A program made the position numbers and the translations under genes. This document shows, one piece after another, positions 6,191 through 13,835 of a DNA stretch of 13,835 nt. Where the stretch lies: positions 1-13,835 of the forward strand of contig JALUEN010000111.1 of assembly GCA_027052755.1 (NCBI GenBank), given 5' to 3'. The notes beneath the pieces are model-generated. The model saw nothing but the letters and a program-made list of their open reading frames with translations, did no database searches and was not told the origin of the DNA. Within the stretch, counting starts at the first letter, position 1. Every line of letters begins with the position of its first letter. Origin of the DNA: a bacterium (GTDB lineage: Bacteria; DRYD01; JALUEN01).

Positions 6191-9100
6191 CTAAGAATAA
6201 GAATTAGGGAAAGCTACCTCAAGGAAGGCTGAGATTCCCCTGAGCTTTCTAGAGAGTTCAAGGAAGTCTGTCAGATGCTCCTCTCCAAGGTAGAGCGATG
6301 GAATATCTCCGGTTATATCCTCAGTTAAAAGCTCCTCACCATTTTCAGAGTTAGCGAAGACAAAAAGCCTCACAGGAATCATAGCCCCGTTCTTTTTCAA
6401 ATCCTCATCATTCCCATTAAAGAAGGTATCCCTTAACCTCCTGAGATCATCTATTCTCGCTTCAGGGTACTCAACAGCTACCCACACTCTCAGCGGTCTC
6501 AAGTTATAACTGAGGTTCTCAGGTGATCTCATAGCTCTCTGCTGAGTATCTCCTCTCCTATCCTCCTGATTAGACTTAGACATAGAGGTTGATGAACTGC
6601 TAGTGTAATCATCGCTGTAAAGTAGCTTATAAGCTAGTGAGTTCTTCTCTCTAATCTCATCAAGGGATAGTTCATCAGGTTTATAAACCCTTTCCACTTT
6701 AACCCTAGGAGGTAGTTCCTCATCCTCAGAGGGTATAAGCTCACCCTCAATTAAAACTAGATCCCCTTCCTCAACTTTTGATTCACCGAGAACTAAGCTC
6801 TCATCAAAGGAGAAGCACTCTATCTCTGATGTATCATCCTCTACTATCATAACTATCTTCCTACCTCGTTTAGTTGCTGAGACCTTTATAGTCCCTATCA
6901 CTCCCCCGAAGACAACCTTGCAGTTCTCGTTAAGGTCCCTGAGGTGGGAGATAGGGATCAGCACCTCTCTTAACTCTTTATCCAGGGACTCAACAGGATG
7001 TTTAGAGAGATAAATACCAAGGTATTCCCTCTCAAGTCTCAGGAGTTCCTCCTCTGATATGCTACTTCGTTTAGAAACGCTCTTAGGTTTGGAGGTGGAT
7101 AAGTTACCGAAGAGGCTCATACTCTTGGTCCTGCTACGCTTCAGGAGAGCATCTAGTCTTGAGAGTAGGGAATACCTATCAGGGTCAAGGGAGTCAAAGA
7201 CACCTGCAAGTATAAGGCTCTCCATCACCCTCTTGTTAGCAACCTCTTTAGGGACTCTAGATAGGAAATCCTCTATAGACTCAAAGGGTTTATCTCCCCT
7301 TGCCTCAACTATCATCTTAGCAGGTCCCTCTCCCACGTTCTTGATACCCGCTAACCCAAACCTTATAGCCTCACCCTCAACCTCAAAGAACACCTGACTC
7401 TTGTTGATATCAGGAGGCAGGACTTGGAGTCCCATATCCCTGCACTCTCTCAGGAAAGTCTTCAGTTTATCAGGATGGTTCCTAACGCTGGTGAGAAGCG
7501 CTGCCATGAACTCCTGAGGGTAATTAGCCTTGAGGTAAGCGGTTATATAAGACACGTGAGCATAGGCAGTGGAGTGAGATTTATTGAAACCATATCCTGC
7601 GAACTTCTCTATGATATCATATAGCTCCTTAGCTAGCTCCTCAGGATAACCGTTCTTAACAGCTCCTTGTATGAATTTCTCCCTATACTTGGCCATCAGG
7701 TCCTTCTTCTTCTTACCGATAGCTTTGCGGAGGTCATCAGCTTCAGAGAGTGTAAAACCGGCGAACTTACTAGCTATCAACATCACTTGCTCCTGATATA
7801 GGATTATCCCGTAAGTCTCCTTGAGAATAGGCTCCAGATCAGGGTGAAGGTACTGAACCTTAGATGGATCATGTTTCCCCTCTATGTACTTATCCACTAA
7901 TCCAGCTTGAAGTGGACCAGGCCTGTAGAGAGCTATTAAAGCTATCAAGTCCTCTATACAAGACGGCTTAAGCCTCACCAGTATTCTCCTCATCCCTAAA
8001 CTCTCTAGCTGAAAGACACCAACTGTCCTACCCTCTGATAATAGCTGGTAGGTTTTCTTATCATCTAGTGGGATATCCTCCATTCTTATTCTCTTACCCC
8101 TGTTCCTCTCTATAGATCTCAGGGCGTGATCTATAACCGTGAGGGTTCTCAATCCCAAGAAATCCATTTTCAGAAGCCCTATCTTTTCCAGAGCACCCAT
8201 ATCGTATTGGGTTATAACGGTGTCCTGTGCCTTGTGAAGTGGCACTATCTCATCTAAGGGATCTACAGAGATAACCACACCAGCAGCGTGAACAGAGGTA
8301 TTTCTCACAACTCCTTCCAGCTTCATAGCTAGGTCTAGAACTTGTTTCACCCTAGTATCGCTCCTATATCGTTTTCTGAGGTACTCGTCATTTTCAAGTG
8401 CTTCCTTTATTGAGGAGTTCTGCGGGATCATCTTAGCTAATGAGTCGGCGAAGGAGACCGGAAGACCTAGGACTCGGCACACATCTCGTACTGCAGCTCT
8501 AGCCTTCATAGTACCGAACGTACCTATGTGAGCCACCTTATCATAGCCGTACTTTCTCCTAACGTATTCTATAACCTCATCCCTTCGCTCAAAGCAGAAG
8601 TCAGTGTCTATATCAGGCAGGGATTTTCTACCAGGGTTCAGGAACCTCTCAAAGAGCAGGTTATACCTGAGGGGATCTATCCTAGTTATGCCTAACAAGT
8701 AAGCCACTAAGCTACCACCGACAGATCCCCTACCAGGTCCTACGGGTATTCCCTGATTTCTAGCCCAGTTAATGAAGTCCCACACGATTAAGAAGTAATC
8801 GGGGAATCCCATACGCTCTATTATGGAAAGCTCGTAATCCAAGCGCTCTTTAACCTTTTCATCGTAGTTAGGATACAGTCTCGGTAAGCTTTCCTCACAC
8901 AGCTCCCTTAAGTACTGAGCGCTAGTCTTACCAGGAGGGAGATCCGGGTATTTAGGCAAGTAGAACCTCTCACCTAAGCTCATCTTAAAATCTACCATCT
9001 CCGCTATCTCCCTGGTGTTCAGGTAAGCATCCCTGAAGTCGCTATGAGGGAAGAACTTTGATAGCTCATTCACATCCTTAATGTAGAACTCCCTAGTCTC

Positions 9101-9850
9101 AAACCTGAACCTCTTCTCATCGGAGAGCTTACTTCCTGTTTGAATACATAGCAGTATATCGTGAGCCAGGTAATCCTCAGCTCTCAGGTAGTGAGCATCG
9201 TTAGTTATTATCGTCCTAAGCTTATATCTCTTAGCGATCTCAAGGAGCTTTCTGTTAACCACATCCTGATCCCTAAGACCATGATATTGAAGCTCTAAGA
9301 AGAAGCGCTCCCGCCCAAATATGCTGAGGTAGAAATCTAGCCTCTCTTTAAGCTTCTCCTCATCGCCTGATAAGATCGCCCTAGGGATCTCACCGGCTAG
9401 ACAAGCGGTGGAAGCGATTAATCCCTCGTTGTACTTCTCAAGAAGCTGGTAATCTATCCTAGGTTTATAATAAAAGCCCTCTAAAAAAGCTCTCGTAGAA
9501 AGCTTTATTAAGTTCTTGTATCCAATCTCGTTCATAGCTAGCAGTACTAAGTGGTAGCCGGCTACCTTCACGTTCTCATCAGTAACCACCTTAGATTTTG
9601 GAGGTTTTCTATCAAAACGGTTAGGGACTACATAAGCCTCCATTCCTATGATAGGCTTTAACCCTCTCTCGTTTAAGCTCTCATAGAAGTTAACTACTCC
9701 AAACATGTTACCGTGATCGGTGATCGCCGCCGCCTTAAAACCTTTACTAAATAGGTATTCAGCTAACTCTGGTATCTTAATAGCTCCATCTAGGATACTG
9801 TAATCAGTGTGAAGGTGAAGGTGAACGAAATCAGCGTTAGATATCCCCAT
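6191..9850 (-). CDS. dnaE: DNA polymerase III alpha subunit
   Basis: This 1219-residue protein is the replicative C-family DNA polymerase, DnaE type. Domains in order are PHP (about 7-290), palm and active site, thumb/fingers, a helix-hairpin-helix region near 830-845 (FGLAGIKNVGEG), and an OB-like domain (about 975-1060). A Ser-rich linker (about 1080-1110) and a C-terminal domain (about 1115-1215) in the tau-binding position follow. Catalytic aspartates are D413 and D415 in LPDIDTDF and D563 in KMDFLGLRT. GPGRGSVGGS (371-380) and GYGFNKSHSTAYAH (752-765) are intact. SMSLFG (910-915) fits an internal beta-clamp-binding motif. The PHP domain keeps the metal-ligand pattern (H12, H14, D45, H46, E71, H100, H190, D218, H220). 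The ATG is preceded by GGGGGT with 9-nt spacing. It follows the pilus terminator, so it needs its own promoter, which I could not identify. Confidence 0.97.
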   Translation of the reverse strand: MGISNADFVHLHLHTDYSILDGAIKIPELAEYLFSKGFKAAAITDHGNMFGVVNFYESLNERGLKPIIGMEAYVVPNRFDRKPPKSKVVTDENVKVAGYHLVLLAMNEIGYKNLIKLSTRAFLEGFYYKPRIDYQLLEKYNEGLIASTACLAGEIPRAILSGDEEKLKERLDFYLSIFGRERFFLELQYHGLRDQDVVNRKLLEIAKRYKLRTIITNDAHYLRAEDYLAHDILLCIQTGSKLSDEKRFRFETREFYIKDVNELSKFFPHSDFRDAYLNTREIAEMVDFKMSLGERFYLPKYPDLPPGKTSAQYLRELCEESLPRLYPNYDEKVKERLDYELSIIERMGFPDYFLIVWDFINWARNQGIPVGPGRGSVGGSLVAYLLGITRIDPLRYNLLFERFLNPGRKSLPDIDTDFCFERRDEVIEYVRRKYGYDKVAHIGTFGTMKARAAVRDVCRVLGLPVSFADSLAKMIPQNSSIKEALENDEYLRKRYRSDTRVKQVLDLAMKLEGVVRNTSVHAAGVVISVDPLDEIVPLHKAQDTVITQYDMGALEKIGLLKMDFLGLRTLTVIDHALRSIERNRGKRIRMEDIPLDDKKTYQLLSEGRTVGVFQLESLGMRRILVRLKPSCIEDLIALIALYRPGPLQAGLVDKYIEGKHDPSKVQYLHPDLEPILKETYGIILYQEQVMLIASKFAGFTLSEADDLRKAIGKKKKDLMAKYREKFIQGAVKNGYPEELAKELYDIIEKFAGYGFNKSHSTAYAHVSYITAYLKANYPQEFMAALLTSVRNHPDKLKTFLRECRDMGLQVLPPDINKSQVFFEVEGEAIRFGLAGIKNVGEGPAKMIVEARGDKPFESIEDFLSRVPKEVANKRVMESLILAGVFDSLDPDRYSLLSRLDALLKRSRTKSMSLFGNLSTSKPKSVSKRSSISEEELLRLEREYLGIYLSKHPVESLDKELREVLIPISHLRDLNENCKVVFGGVIGTIKVSATKRGRKIVMIVEDDTSEIECFSFDESLVLGESKVEEGDLVLIEGELIPSEDEELPPRVKVERVYKPDELSLDEIREKNSLAYKLLYSDDYTSSSSTSMSKSNQEDRRGDTQQRAMRSPENLSYNLRPLRVWVAVEYPEARIDDLRRLRDTFFNGNDEDLKKNGAMIPVRLFVFANSENGEELLTEDITGDIPSLYLGEEHLTDFLELSRKLRGISAFLEVAFPNSYS

Positions 9851-9915
9851 AGTCCTATACCCCCAATGTTCCCTGTTAGTTTTCTATTTCACCCTCTACC
9901 TCGTGATCCCTATGC
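9851..9915 (-). promoter_or_regulatory. dnaE leader; promoter expected but not recognised
   Basis: The strong terminator upstream means dnaE must be transcribed from this roughly 65-bp stretch, unless there is read-through. It is purine-rich on the minus strand. I see no convincing -35/-10 pair; the closest, TTGCAT and TGAAAT, have a 20-nt spacer. Confidence 0.2.
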
Positions 9916-9952
9916 AAAAAGAAAAAGGGGAGGAGGAAACACCTCCTCCCCT
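9916..9952 (-). terminator. Strong intrinsic terminator of the pil cluster
   Basis: On the minus strand a 10-bp perfect GC-rich stem (GGGGAGGAGG pairing with CCTCCTCCCC, arms at 9942-9951 and 9927-9936) with a 5-nt TGTTT loop is followed at once by TTTTTCTTTTT. It begins 24 nt after the pilQ stop. This is a textbook Rho-independent terminator and marks pilQ as the last gene of its transcript. On the other strand no T-run follows, so it is one-directional. Confidence 0.95.
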
Positions 9953-9975
9953 CTTAAGTGCCCTAACTGGTTAGT

Positions 9976-11982
9976 TTAGTGGTTTCCCCACTGCTCAGAG
10001 TGTTTCTCCTTTAGCTGGTTGTACTGCTTGTGAGTAGCGGCTTTAGGCAGATCCTGTAGAACTATAGGAGTTACAGCGATAACTAGCTCAGTCTTCTGCT
10101 TAGACTTCTCCCTGGACTTGAAGAACTCACCAAGGATTGGTATACTAGATAAGAAAGGTACCTTCTTCCAAGTCTCAGAGTCGTTCTGCCTTATTAGACC
10201 ACCTATCACCACGGTGTCGCCACTCTTGACTCTGACTGTGGTTCTAGCGCTCCTCTCCTGGATCCTCGGGTACTGCTGGATAAACTCTCCTGGCTCAGAG
10301 ACAGAGGGTTGCAGATCTAAGGTTACGTACTTGTTGTGGCTTATGTAAGGTGTGATAGAGAGAATAATACCTACGTTAGTGTACTGAGCCTGGAACATAC
10401 CAGCTCTTGGGTCAAAGTAAACTATTGGTATCCTCTCACCTATGTGAATCTCTGCCTTCTTACCGTTAACAGTTGATATGTATGGGGATGCTAGGATTGA
10501 GGCTAGAGATCTGTCAACTAGAAACTTAAGAGCGTTCTGGAATTGGAAACCGCTCCTGGTGAAGAACTGAATACCCCAGTTAGCGAACGGACCGGTGTTT
10601 CCAGCGTTGTCAGTTTCCTGAGCAGTGAAGTTAACTGCTCTCTGCCACTCTATACCCAGCTGTTTTTGACCATTCTCGCTTATGGAGATGACCAGCAGGT
10701 TCAGCTGGACCTGTGGTTCTGGCACGTCAACAGCCTCAACGAAGTTCTTAACTGTCTCTATTACGTCAGGTGTAGCGGTTACTACTAAAGCGTTCAGTCT
10801 CTTATCAACCTTGATAGCATCCTGTGGAACTAACTCGCCCATCATGTTAACCACGTCATCAGCATTAGCGTAGTTCAGATAGATAACCTCAGTTGTCGGT
10901 GGCACAACTGGTGGAGGTGGTGGAGGAGGAACGTCTAGGTTGCTAACAAACTCTTTGATCTCTGGTATCAGGTTCACTGGAGCCTTGATGATCAGCTGAT
11001 TAGTCTCATCCTTAGCCTGTACCTCTATCTCAGGGTACATAGATTTTACCGTAGCTTCAATATCAGATGGCTTAGCGTTCTCAAGGTATATAACCTGGAT
11101 CTTGGTAGGTCCTTTAACAGCTAGCTCCTCGCCTAACTTAGCGACCTTCTCCTTAGGACCTACATAGACTATGTTGTCTATCTTCCTGTAGTCAAAGCCC
11201 TTGGTGACTAAAATTACCCTCAGGGCTTTCTCGGGGTTAACCCCTCTTAGCTGTAATGTTACCTCTCCCTTAACCTCTGAGTCTATTATCAGGTTCCATC
11301 CTAAGTACTTGTAAGCTAGCATCCTGATCACATCTACCAGAGATGCATCAACTAGTTCTAGGTCTATCTTCTTCTCAACGGGTCTCTCAACAACCTTTAC
11401 TACAGGAGCCTTCTTGGGAGCGTACTGTCCTAAATTCTCCTCTTTAGGAGCAGGCTTAGGGGTAGCTTTTACAGAGGGCTTAACTGTAACAGGTTTCTCA
11501 GGAGCTAACTTCTTCGGAGTACCTGTTAGCTTGATAACCTTTCGTACCTTCTCAGGAGCCTTGACAGCGGAAGGACCTGGTGGCTCAGGTAGCTTAGGGA
11601 ATGAGACTGATATAATGGTGTAGCCGTTGTAATACCCTATCTTGTAGTTAGGCTTAGGATAGGTTAGCTTAAAGCTAACGACTGCGTCAGTCCCCTTCTG
11701 GGAGAAGGAGACAGTCTGCACTGGACCATAGTTAATATCAGCCTCTCTCTGATCCAGTGCTACATATACGTTCTTCAGGATAAGGGTTAGTTTCTTTGAG
11801 GCTGAATCTAAGTAAGCTTTGTAAGGTGCCTCTAGGTTGAGTACAGTAACCACTTTTCCATCTACTGCCTTAACTTCAACGTAAGTTAGCTGCTTGACCT
11901 TTGCCCAAGCGTTAGTGAGTACGCTTGTAATTATGCTGAGGCTCAGTAGGAGAACGAGAGTTGACCGTAATATCAAGCGCAC
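9976..11982 (-). CDS. pilQ: Type IV pilus secretin PilQ
   Basis: PilQ forms the multimeric outer-membrane pore through which the type IV pilus passes. The 668-residue protein starts with a signal peptide (hydrophobic 8-22, likely cleavage after AWA at 25-27). An AMIN-like beta domain (about 30-128) and a Pro/Lys/Ala-rich linker (about 130-205) follow. Next come a secretin/TonB short N-terminal domain (206-276) and two N1-type repeats (about 293-350 and 363-420), separated by a seven-proline run. The secretin barrel domain (about 425-645) follows. Signatures are VNGKKAEIHIGERIPIV (505-521), SGDTVVIGGLI (587-597), VPFLSSIPILGEFF (608-621) and TELVIAVTP (631-639). The start is a GTG with a perfect AAGGAGGTGA 6 nt upstream. 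It is last in the pil cluster, 58 nt after pilP. Confidence 0.96.
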   Translation of the reverse strand: MRLILRSTLVLLLSLSIITSVLTNAWAKVKQLTYVEVKAVDGKVVTVLNLEAPYKAYLDSASKKLTLILKNVYVALDQREADINYGPVQTVSFSQKGTDAVVSFKLTYPKPNYKIGYYNGYTIISVSFPKLPEPPGPSAVKAPEKVRKVIKLTGTPKKLAPEKPVTVKPSVKATPKPAPKEENLGQYAPKKAPVVKVVERPVEKKIDLELVDASLVDVIRMLAYKYLGWNLIIDSEVKGEVTLQLRGVNPEKALRVILVTKGFDYRKIDNIVYVGPKEKVAKLGEELAVKGPTKIQVIYLENAKPSDIEATVKSMYPEIEVQAKDETNQLIIKAPVNLIPEIKEFVSNLDVPPPPPPPVVPPTTEVIYLNYANADDVVNMMGELVPQDAIKVDKRLNALVVTATPDVIETVKNFVEAVDVPEPQVQLNLLVISISENGQKQLGIEWQRAVNFTAQETDNAGNTGPFANWGIQFFTRSGFQFQNALKFLVDRSLASILASPYISTVNGKKAEIHIGERIPIVYFDPRAGMFQAQYTNVGIILSITPYISHNKYVTLDLQPSVSEPGEFIQQYPRIQERSARTTVRVKSGDTVVIGGLIRQNDSETWKKVPFLSSIPILGEFFKSREKSKQKTELVIAVTPIVLQDLPKAATHKQYNQLKEKHSEQWGNH

Positions 11983-11988
11983 ACCTTT

Positions 11989-11998
11989 TCACCTCCTT
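11989..11998 (-). promoter_or_regulatory. Near-perfect Shine-Dalgarno for pilQ (GTG start)
   Basis: AAGGAGGTGA on the minus strand lies 6 nt before the GTG at 11982. The extended anti-SD complementarity may compensate for the non-ATG start and help produce the abundant secretin subunit. Confidence 0.85.
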
Positions 11999-12000
11999 AT

Positions 12001-12036
12001 GTTTTCCCTTATATTTTCCCTATACTATTTCCCTTT
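12001..12036 (-). repeat. Short A-rich imperfect repeats in the pilP-pilQ spacer
   Basis: On the minus strand the spacer contains three copies of an AGGGAAA core, separated by AT-rich bases (TAGTAT, then ATATA), and then runs into the pilQ SD. The plus strand shows TTTCCCT-type copies ending near 12034, 12021 and 12009. They may keep the ribosome-binding region unstructured; no protein-binding site is recognised. Confidence 0.4.
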
Positions 12037-12040
12037 CAGG

Positions 12041-12664
12041 TTACCTTCTCTCTAACTTTAAGGTTATAGTTTGGTTAGAGATCACATCTACCAGTACAAC
12101 TTGAGAGGGTAGTACCTTCACTATCTTGTACTTCCCTACCCTATCTCCGCTTCTAATTATGAAGGTTTTCCCACTGGGTAACCTCAGGATAGCCATGTAT
12201 CCCTCCTGAGGGTTTCCAGCGATACCAGTTATGTTGAGGATACCTTCAGAGATAGCCTGGGATATGTACTCCGCCTTCTGCTTCTCCTCTGATGACATCT
12301 TCTCAGCAGGTTTCTTCTTTGGAGTTTCCTTCTCCGCCTCTGGCTTCTCCTCAATAGTTGGCTTCTCCTCAACTTCAATTCGTCTTAATCCCTTATATTT
12401 TAGAACTTTAGTTGGGACAAATGGATCGCGAATAAGCTTGTTAAACGCTACTTTAGGTGGAGTCTTCAACATCCTCTTAATCTCCTCAACTTGAGGTGGT
12501 CGCTCTATCTTCTCTATGTTTATCTTCACATACTTCACAGTAGGTGGTGTAGAGGATGGTCCAGGCTGACATCCTGATAAGATCAAGGAGAAGGCTAATA
12601 TCAAGCTAAAAGCTAACAAGTAAGTTATCCCCTTAGAGAAACGCTTAAAAACCTCTATCTTCAT
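12041..12664 (-). CDS. pilP: Type IV pilus assembly lipoprotein PilP
   Basis: PilP is an inner-membrane lipoprotein that connects the PilN-PilO complex to the PilQ secretin across the periplasm. From the ATG at 12664 it is 207 residues. It has a lipoprotein signal peptide (hydrophobic about 14-29) with lipobox LSGC and acylated C32. A flexible segment with IRDPFVP (the RDPF motif typical of PilP) follows, then a Glu/Lys/Pro-rich linker (about 95-130). A C-terminal beta domain containing GIAG, AILRLPSGKTFIIRSGD and VLVDV completes it. A TTG one codon upstream (12667) is also possible; both follow a G7 run at 12673-12679, but ATG has the more usual spacing (8 nt). It begins 3 nt after the pilO stop, so coupling is likely. 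Confidence 0.9.
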   Translation of the reverse strand: MKIEVFKRFSKGITYLLAFSLILAFSLILSGCQPGPSSTPPTVKYVKINIEKIERPPQVEEIKRMLKTPPKVAFNKLIRDPFVPTKVLKYKGLRRIEVEEKPTIEEKPEAEKETPKKKPAEKMSSEEKQKAEYISQAISEGILNITGIAGNPQEGYMAILRLPSGKTFIIRSGDRVGKYKIVKVLPSQVVLVDVISNQTITLKLERR

Positions 12665-12667
12665 CAA

Positions 12668-13372
12668 TTAATCCCCCCCTTGGAATACAAATGCTTTCAT
12701 AGTTAGGGAAACTCTAAGTACTGGAGATACACCAGGTTCTAGTGCCCCAGTAGGGCTAAGCGATATCCTCCCTATCTTTACCATTTTCTTCAGCTTTAAT
12801 TTTCCAAGCTCATCCATAAACTTTATAACCGTAGAGTAGTGTCCGTTCATGCTCATTCTAACAGTAACGCTCAGTATAGTAAAGCCCTGAGGGCTCTCAT
12901 CCCCGCTGAGGACCTCCTTAGTTACAGGTCCAAACTGTATGTTGTTTAAGGTCAAAGCGCTATCCTGTTGCTTTAGCTCGTTGATCAAAGTGGTTAGATC
13001 CTTCAACATCGTTGAGATGAATCTCTCTGGGGATGCTACCATCTCCCTCTGAACATCCTGGAGCACAGCTTTAAAATCGGTAACAGCTTTCTCCCAGTCA
13101 TCAAGTGCTTTCTCAGCGACTTTCAACTCTTCTTTCTTTAACTTAAGCTGACATAGTATTCCCCTAGGGCGAAGTATCTGTTCCCGTTGTTTCTCATCCA
13201 TTCTAAGCAATTTAGGTAACTCCTCGCTAGTAAAACATCCCTTCTCGTACCATCCCTTACCTGCGTAGAACTCTATCTCCTTTTGGACAGGCATAACGAG
13301 GAAGTAGTAGCCTGCTAGAAAGCTAAGAACTAATACTAAAACAGCGATAATTAATCTAGCAAATCCAGACAC
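12668..13372 (-). CDS. pilO: Type IV pilus inner-membrane alignment protein PilO
   Basis: PilO pairs with PilN in the inner membrane and aligns the pilus motor with PilP and PilQ. The 234-residue protein has a short cytoplasmic N-terminus and one membrane helix (about 6-27). A periplasmic segment with two cysteines (C46 and C74) follows, then a charged helical region likely to form a coiled coil (about 75-125). The C-terminal alpha/beta domain contains VTVRMSMNGHYSTVIKFMDEL (around 168-188), the recognisable PilO core. The start is GTG, with AGGAGGTGA 6 nt upstream; that SD is made from the last two Arg codons and stop of pilN. The order N-O-P-Q supports the call strongly. The residues between helix and coiled coil seem longer than in many PilO proteins. 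Confidence 0.92.
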   Translation of the reverse strand: MSGFARLIIAVLVLVLSFLAGYYFLVMPVQKEIEFYAGKGWYEKGCFTSEELPKLLRMDEKQREQILRPRGILCQLKLKKEELKVAEKALDDWEKAVTDFKAVLQDVQREMVASPERFISTMLKDLTTLINELKQQDSALTLNNIQFGPVTKEVLSGDESPQGFTILSVTVRMSMNGHYSTVIKFMDELGKLKLKKMVKIGRISLSPTGALEPGVSPVLRVSLTMKAFVFQGGD

Positions 13373-13378
13373 TACTGG

Positions 13379-13387
13379 TCACCTCCT
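13379..13387 (-). promoter_or_regulatory. pilO Shine-Dalgarno embedded in the pilN stop
   Basis: The last codons of pilN, AGG AGG TGA (Arg-Arg-stop), spell the complete SD AGGAGGTGA, 6 nt before the pilO GTG. The ribosome terminating on pilN sits on the pilO initiation signal, which suggests translational coupling of the PilN and PilO partners. Confidence 0.8.
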
Positions 13388-13835
13388 ACTCAAGATCATC
13401 TCGGTGTTAGTCATAGAGGTCGTAGAACCCTGCTTCTCAGGAGCTTGATCCTTGCCTCCCTCTTTGGTAGGCTTGGTGCTCTTGATCTTATAGATCTCCT
13501 CAAGATCCTCAATCGTTACCTTATACTTAAGTCTAACTGAGAACTGAGCTATTGGGAAGCCATTCTGCTCCCTAATGCTGATGTTACCAATCTCAGGGCT
13601 GTAAAAGAACTTATTATTGGACACCTTGTCTAATAGCTCTGCCGTCTTAGTCAGTAGAGCCTTCCTAGTACTTAGGATTTGGACGGAGAAGTTAATCGTA
13701 GAGCTCTTAGGCTCTATGGATAGATTGCTGATCCAACCACCAGTAGGTAATATTCCTGGAAGCTCCCTTAAGATAAACGATATCTTCAGAGGGTCAAATT
13801 TGAGCTCTCTAAGAGTTTTCGCCTGCTGTTTTATC
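13379..13835 (-). CDS. pilN: Type IV pilus assembly protein PilN, C-terminal part (5' end outside the window)
   Basis: The frame that ends at 13379 stays open to the window edge, giving 151 residues of a C-terminal fragment; the start lies beyond 13835. The fragment reads as a PilN periplasmic domain. ILRELPGILPTGGWISNLSI matches the family's LxxLPxGxWLxxLS segment. A beta strand (TINFSVQILS), a helix (ALLTKTAELLDKV) and two further strands (ISIREQ and AQFSVRLKYKV) follow. It ends in a Lys/Glu/Thr-rich tail of about 35 residues. The N-terminal cytoplasmic PilM-binding motif and membrane helix are not in the window. A GTG at 13624 could give an 81-residue protein, but it cuts the conserved domain and has no SD. 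PilN partners PilO, encoded 6 nt downstream. Confidence 0.88.
   Translation of the reverse strand, partial: IKQQAKTLRELKFDPLKISFILRELPGILPTGGWISNLSIEPKSSTINFSVQILSTRKALLTKTAELLDKVSNNKFFYSPEIGNISIREQNGFPIAQFSVRLKYKVTIEDLEEIYKIKSTKPTKEGGKDQAPEKQGSTTSMTNTEMILSRR

Noticed and set aside
7059..7397. A 112-codon open frame on the plus strand inside dnaE
   Set aside because: It is antisense to a conserved essential gene, Leu/Ser-rich as expected of an opposite-strand shadow, and resembles no known domain.
13379..13624. An 81-residue stand-alone small protein
   Set aside because: The same frame continues upstream without a stop to the window edge and carries conserved PilN sequence, so this is only the end of pilN.

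Overview
The window looks like chromosomal DNA from a thermophilic or thermophile-related Gram-negative bacterium. Arginine is written mostly AGA/AGG, proteins are rich in Lys and Glu, genes are tightly packed, and several starts carry near-perfect AGGAGGTGA Shine-Dalgarno (SD) sequences. A type IV pilus secretin implies an outer membrane. An Aquificota-like or other deep-branching lineage would fit, but nothing here settles the taxonomy. I see no tRNA, rRNA, CRISPR array, insertion sequence or prophage gene.

Layout: one gene on the plus strand (21-1172, a two-HKD phospholipase D/cardiolipin-synthase-type protein, probably missing its 5' end) converges on a long series of minus-strand genes. 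In transcription order these are two blocks. The first is a type IV pilus alignment/secretin cluster, pilN (5' end outside the window), pilO, pilP and pilQ (13835 down to 9976). It ends in a textbook intrinsic terminator with a 10-bp GC stem and a T-rich tail. The second is dnaE (9850-6191), a small GGDEF-like protein (6063-5557), glyA (5528-4263), a membrane HD-GYP-like protein (4232-2838) and a voltage-sensor/RCK ion channel (2829-1384). A modest hairpin after dnaE may separate it from the last four genes, which are only 8-30 nt apart and probably co-transcribed.

Function: PilN and PilO are inner-membrane alignment proteins, PilP is a lipoprotein linking them to the secretin, and PilQ is the outer-membrane pore. 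DnaE is the replicative polymerase alpha subunit and keeps an apparently complete PHP metal site. GlyA makes glycine and one-carbon units.

The most unusual part is the last block. It holds two proteins that look like catalytically dead relatives of c-di-GMP enzymes. In the GGDEF-like protein the signature is LRGEI and a metal Asp position is lost; in the HD-GYP-like protein the HD dyad is QN and the following Lys is Tyr. Beside them lies a six-helix channel with an eight-arginine S4 ladder and an RCK domain, but without the TVGYGD potassium filter (SLIAGEPV instead). These may form a sensory or regulatory module, but that link is inference from gene order.
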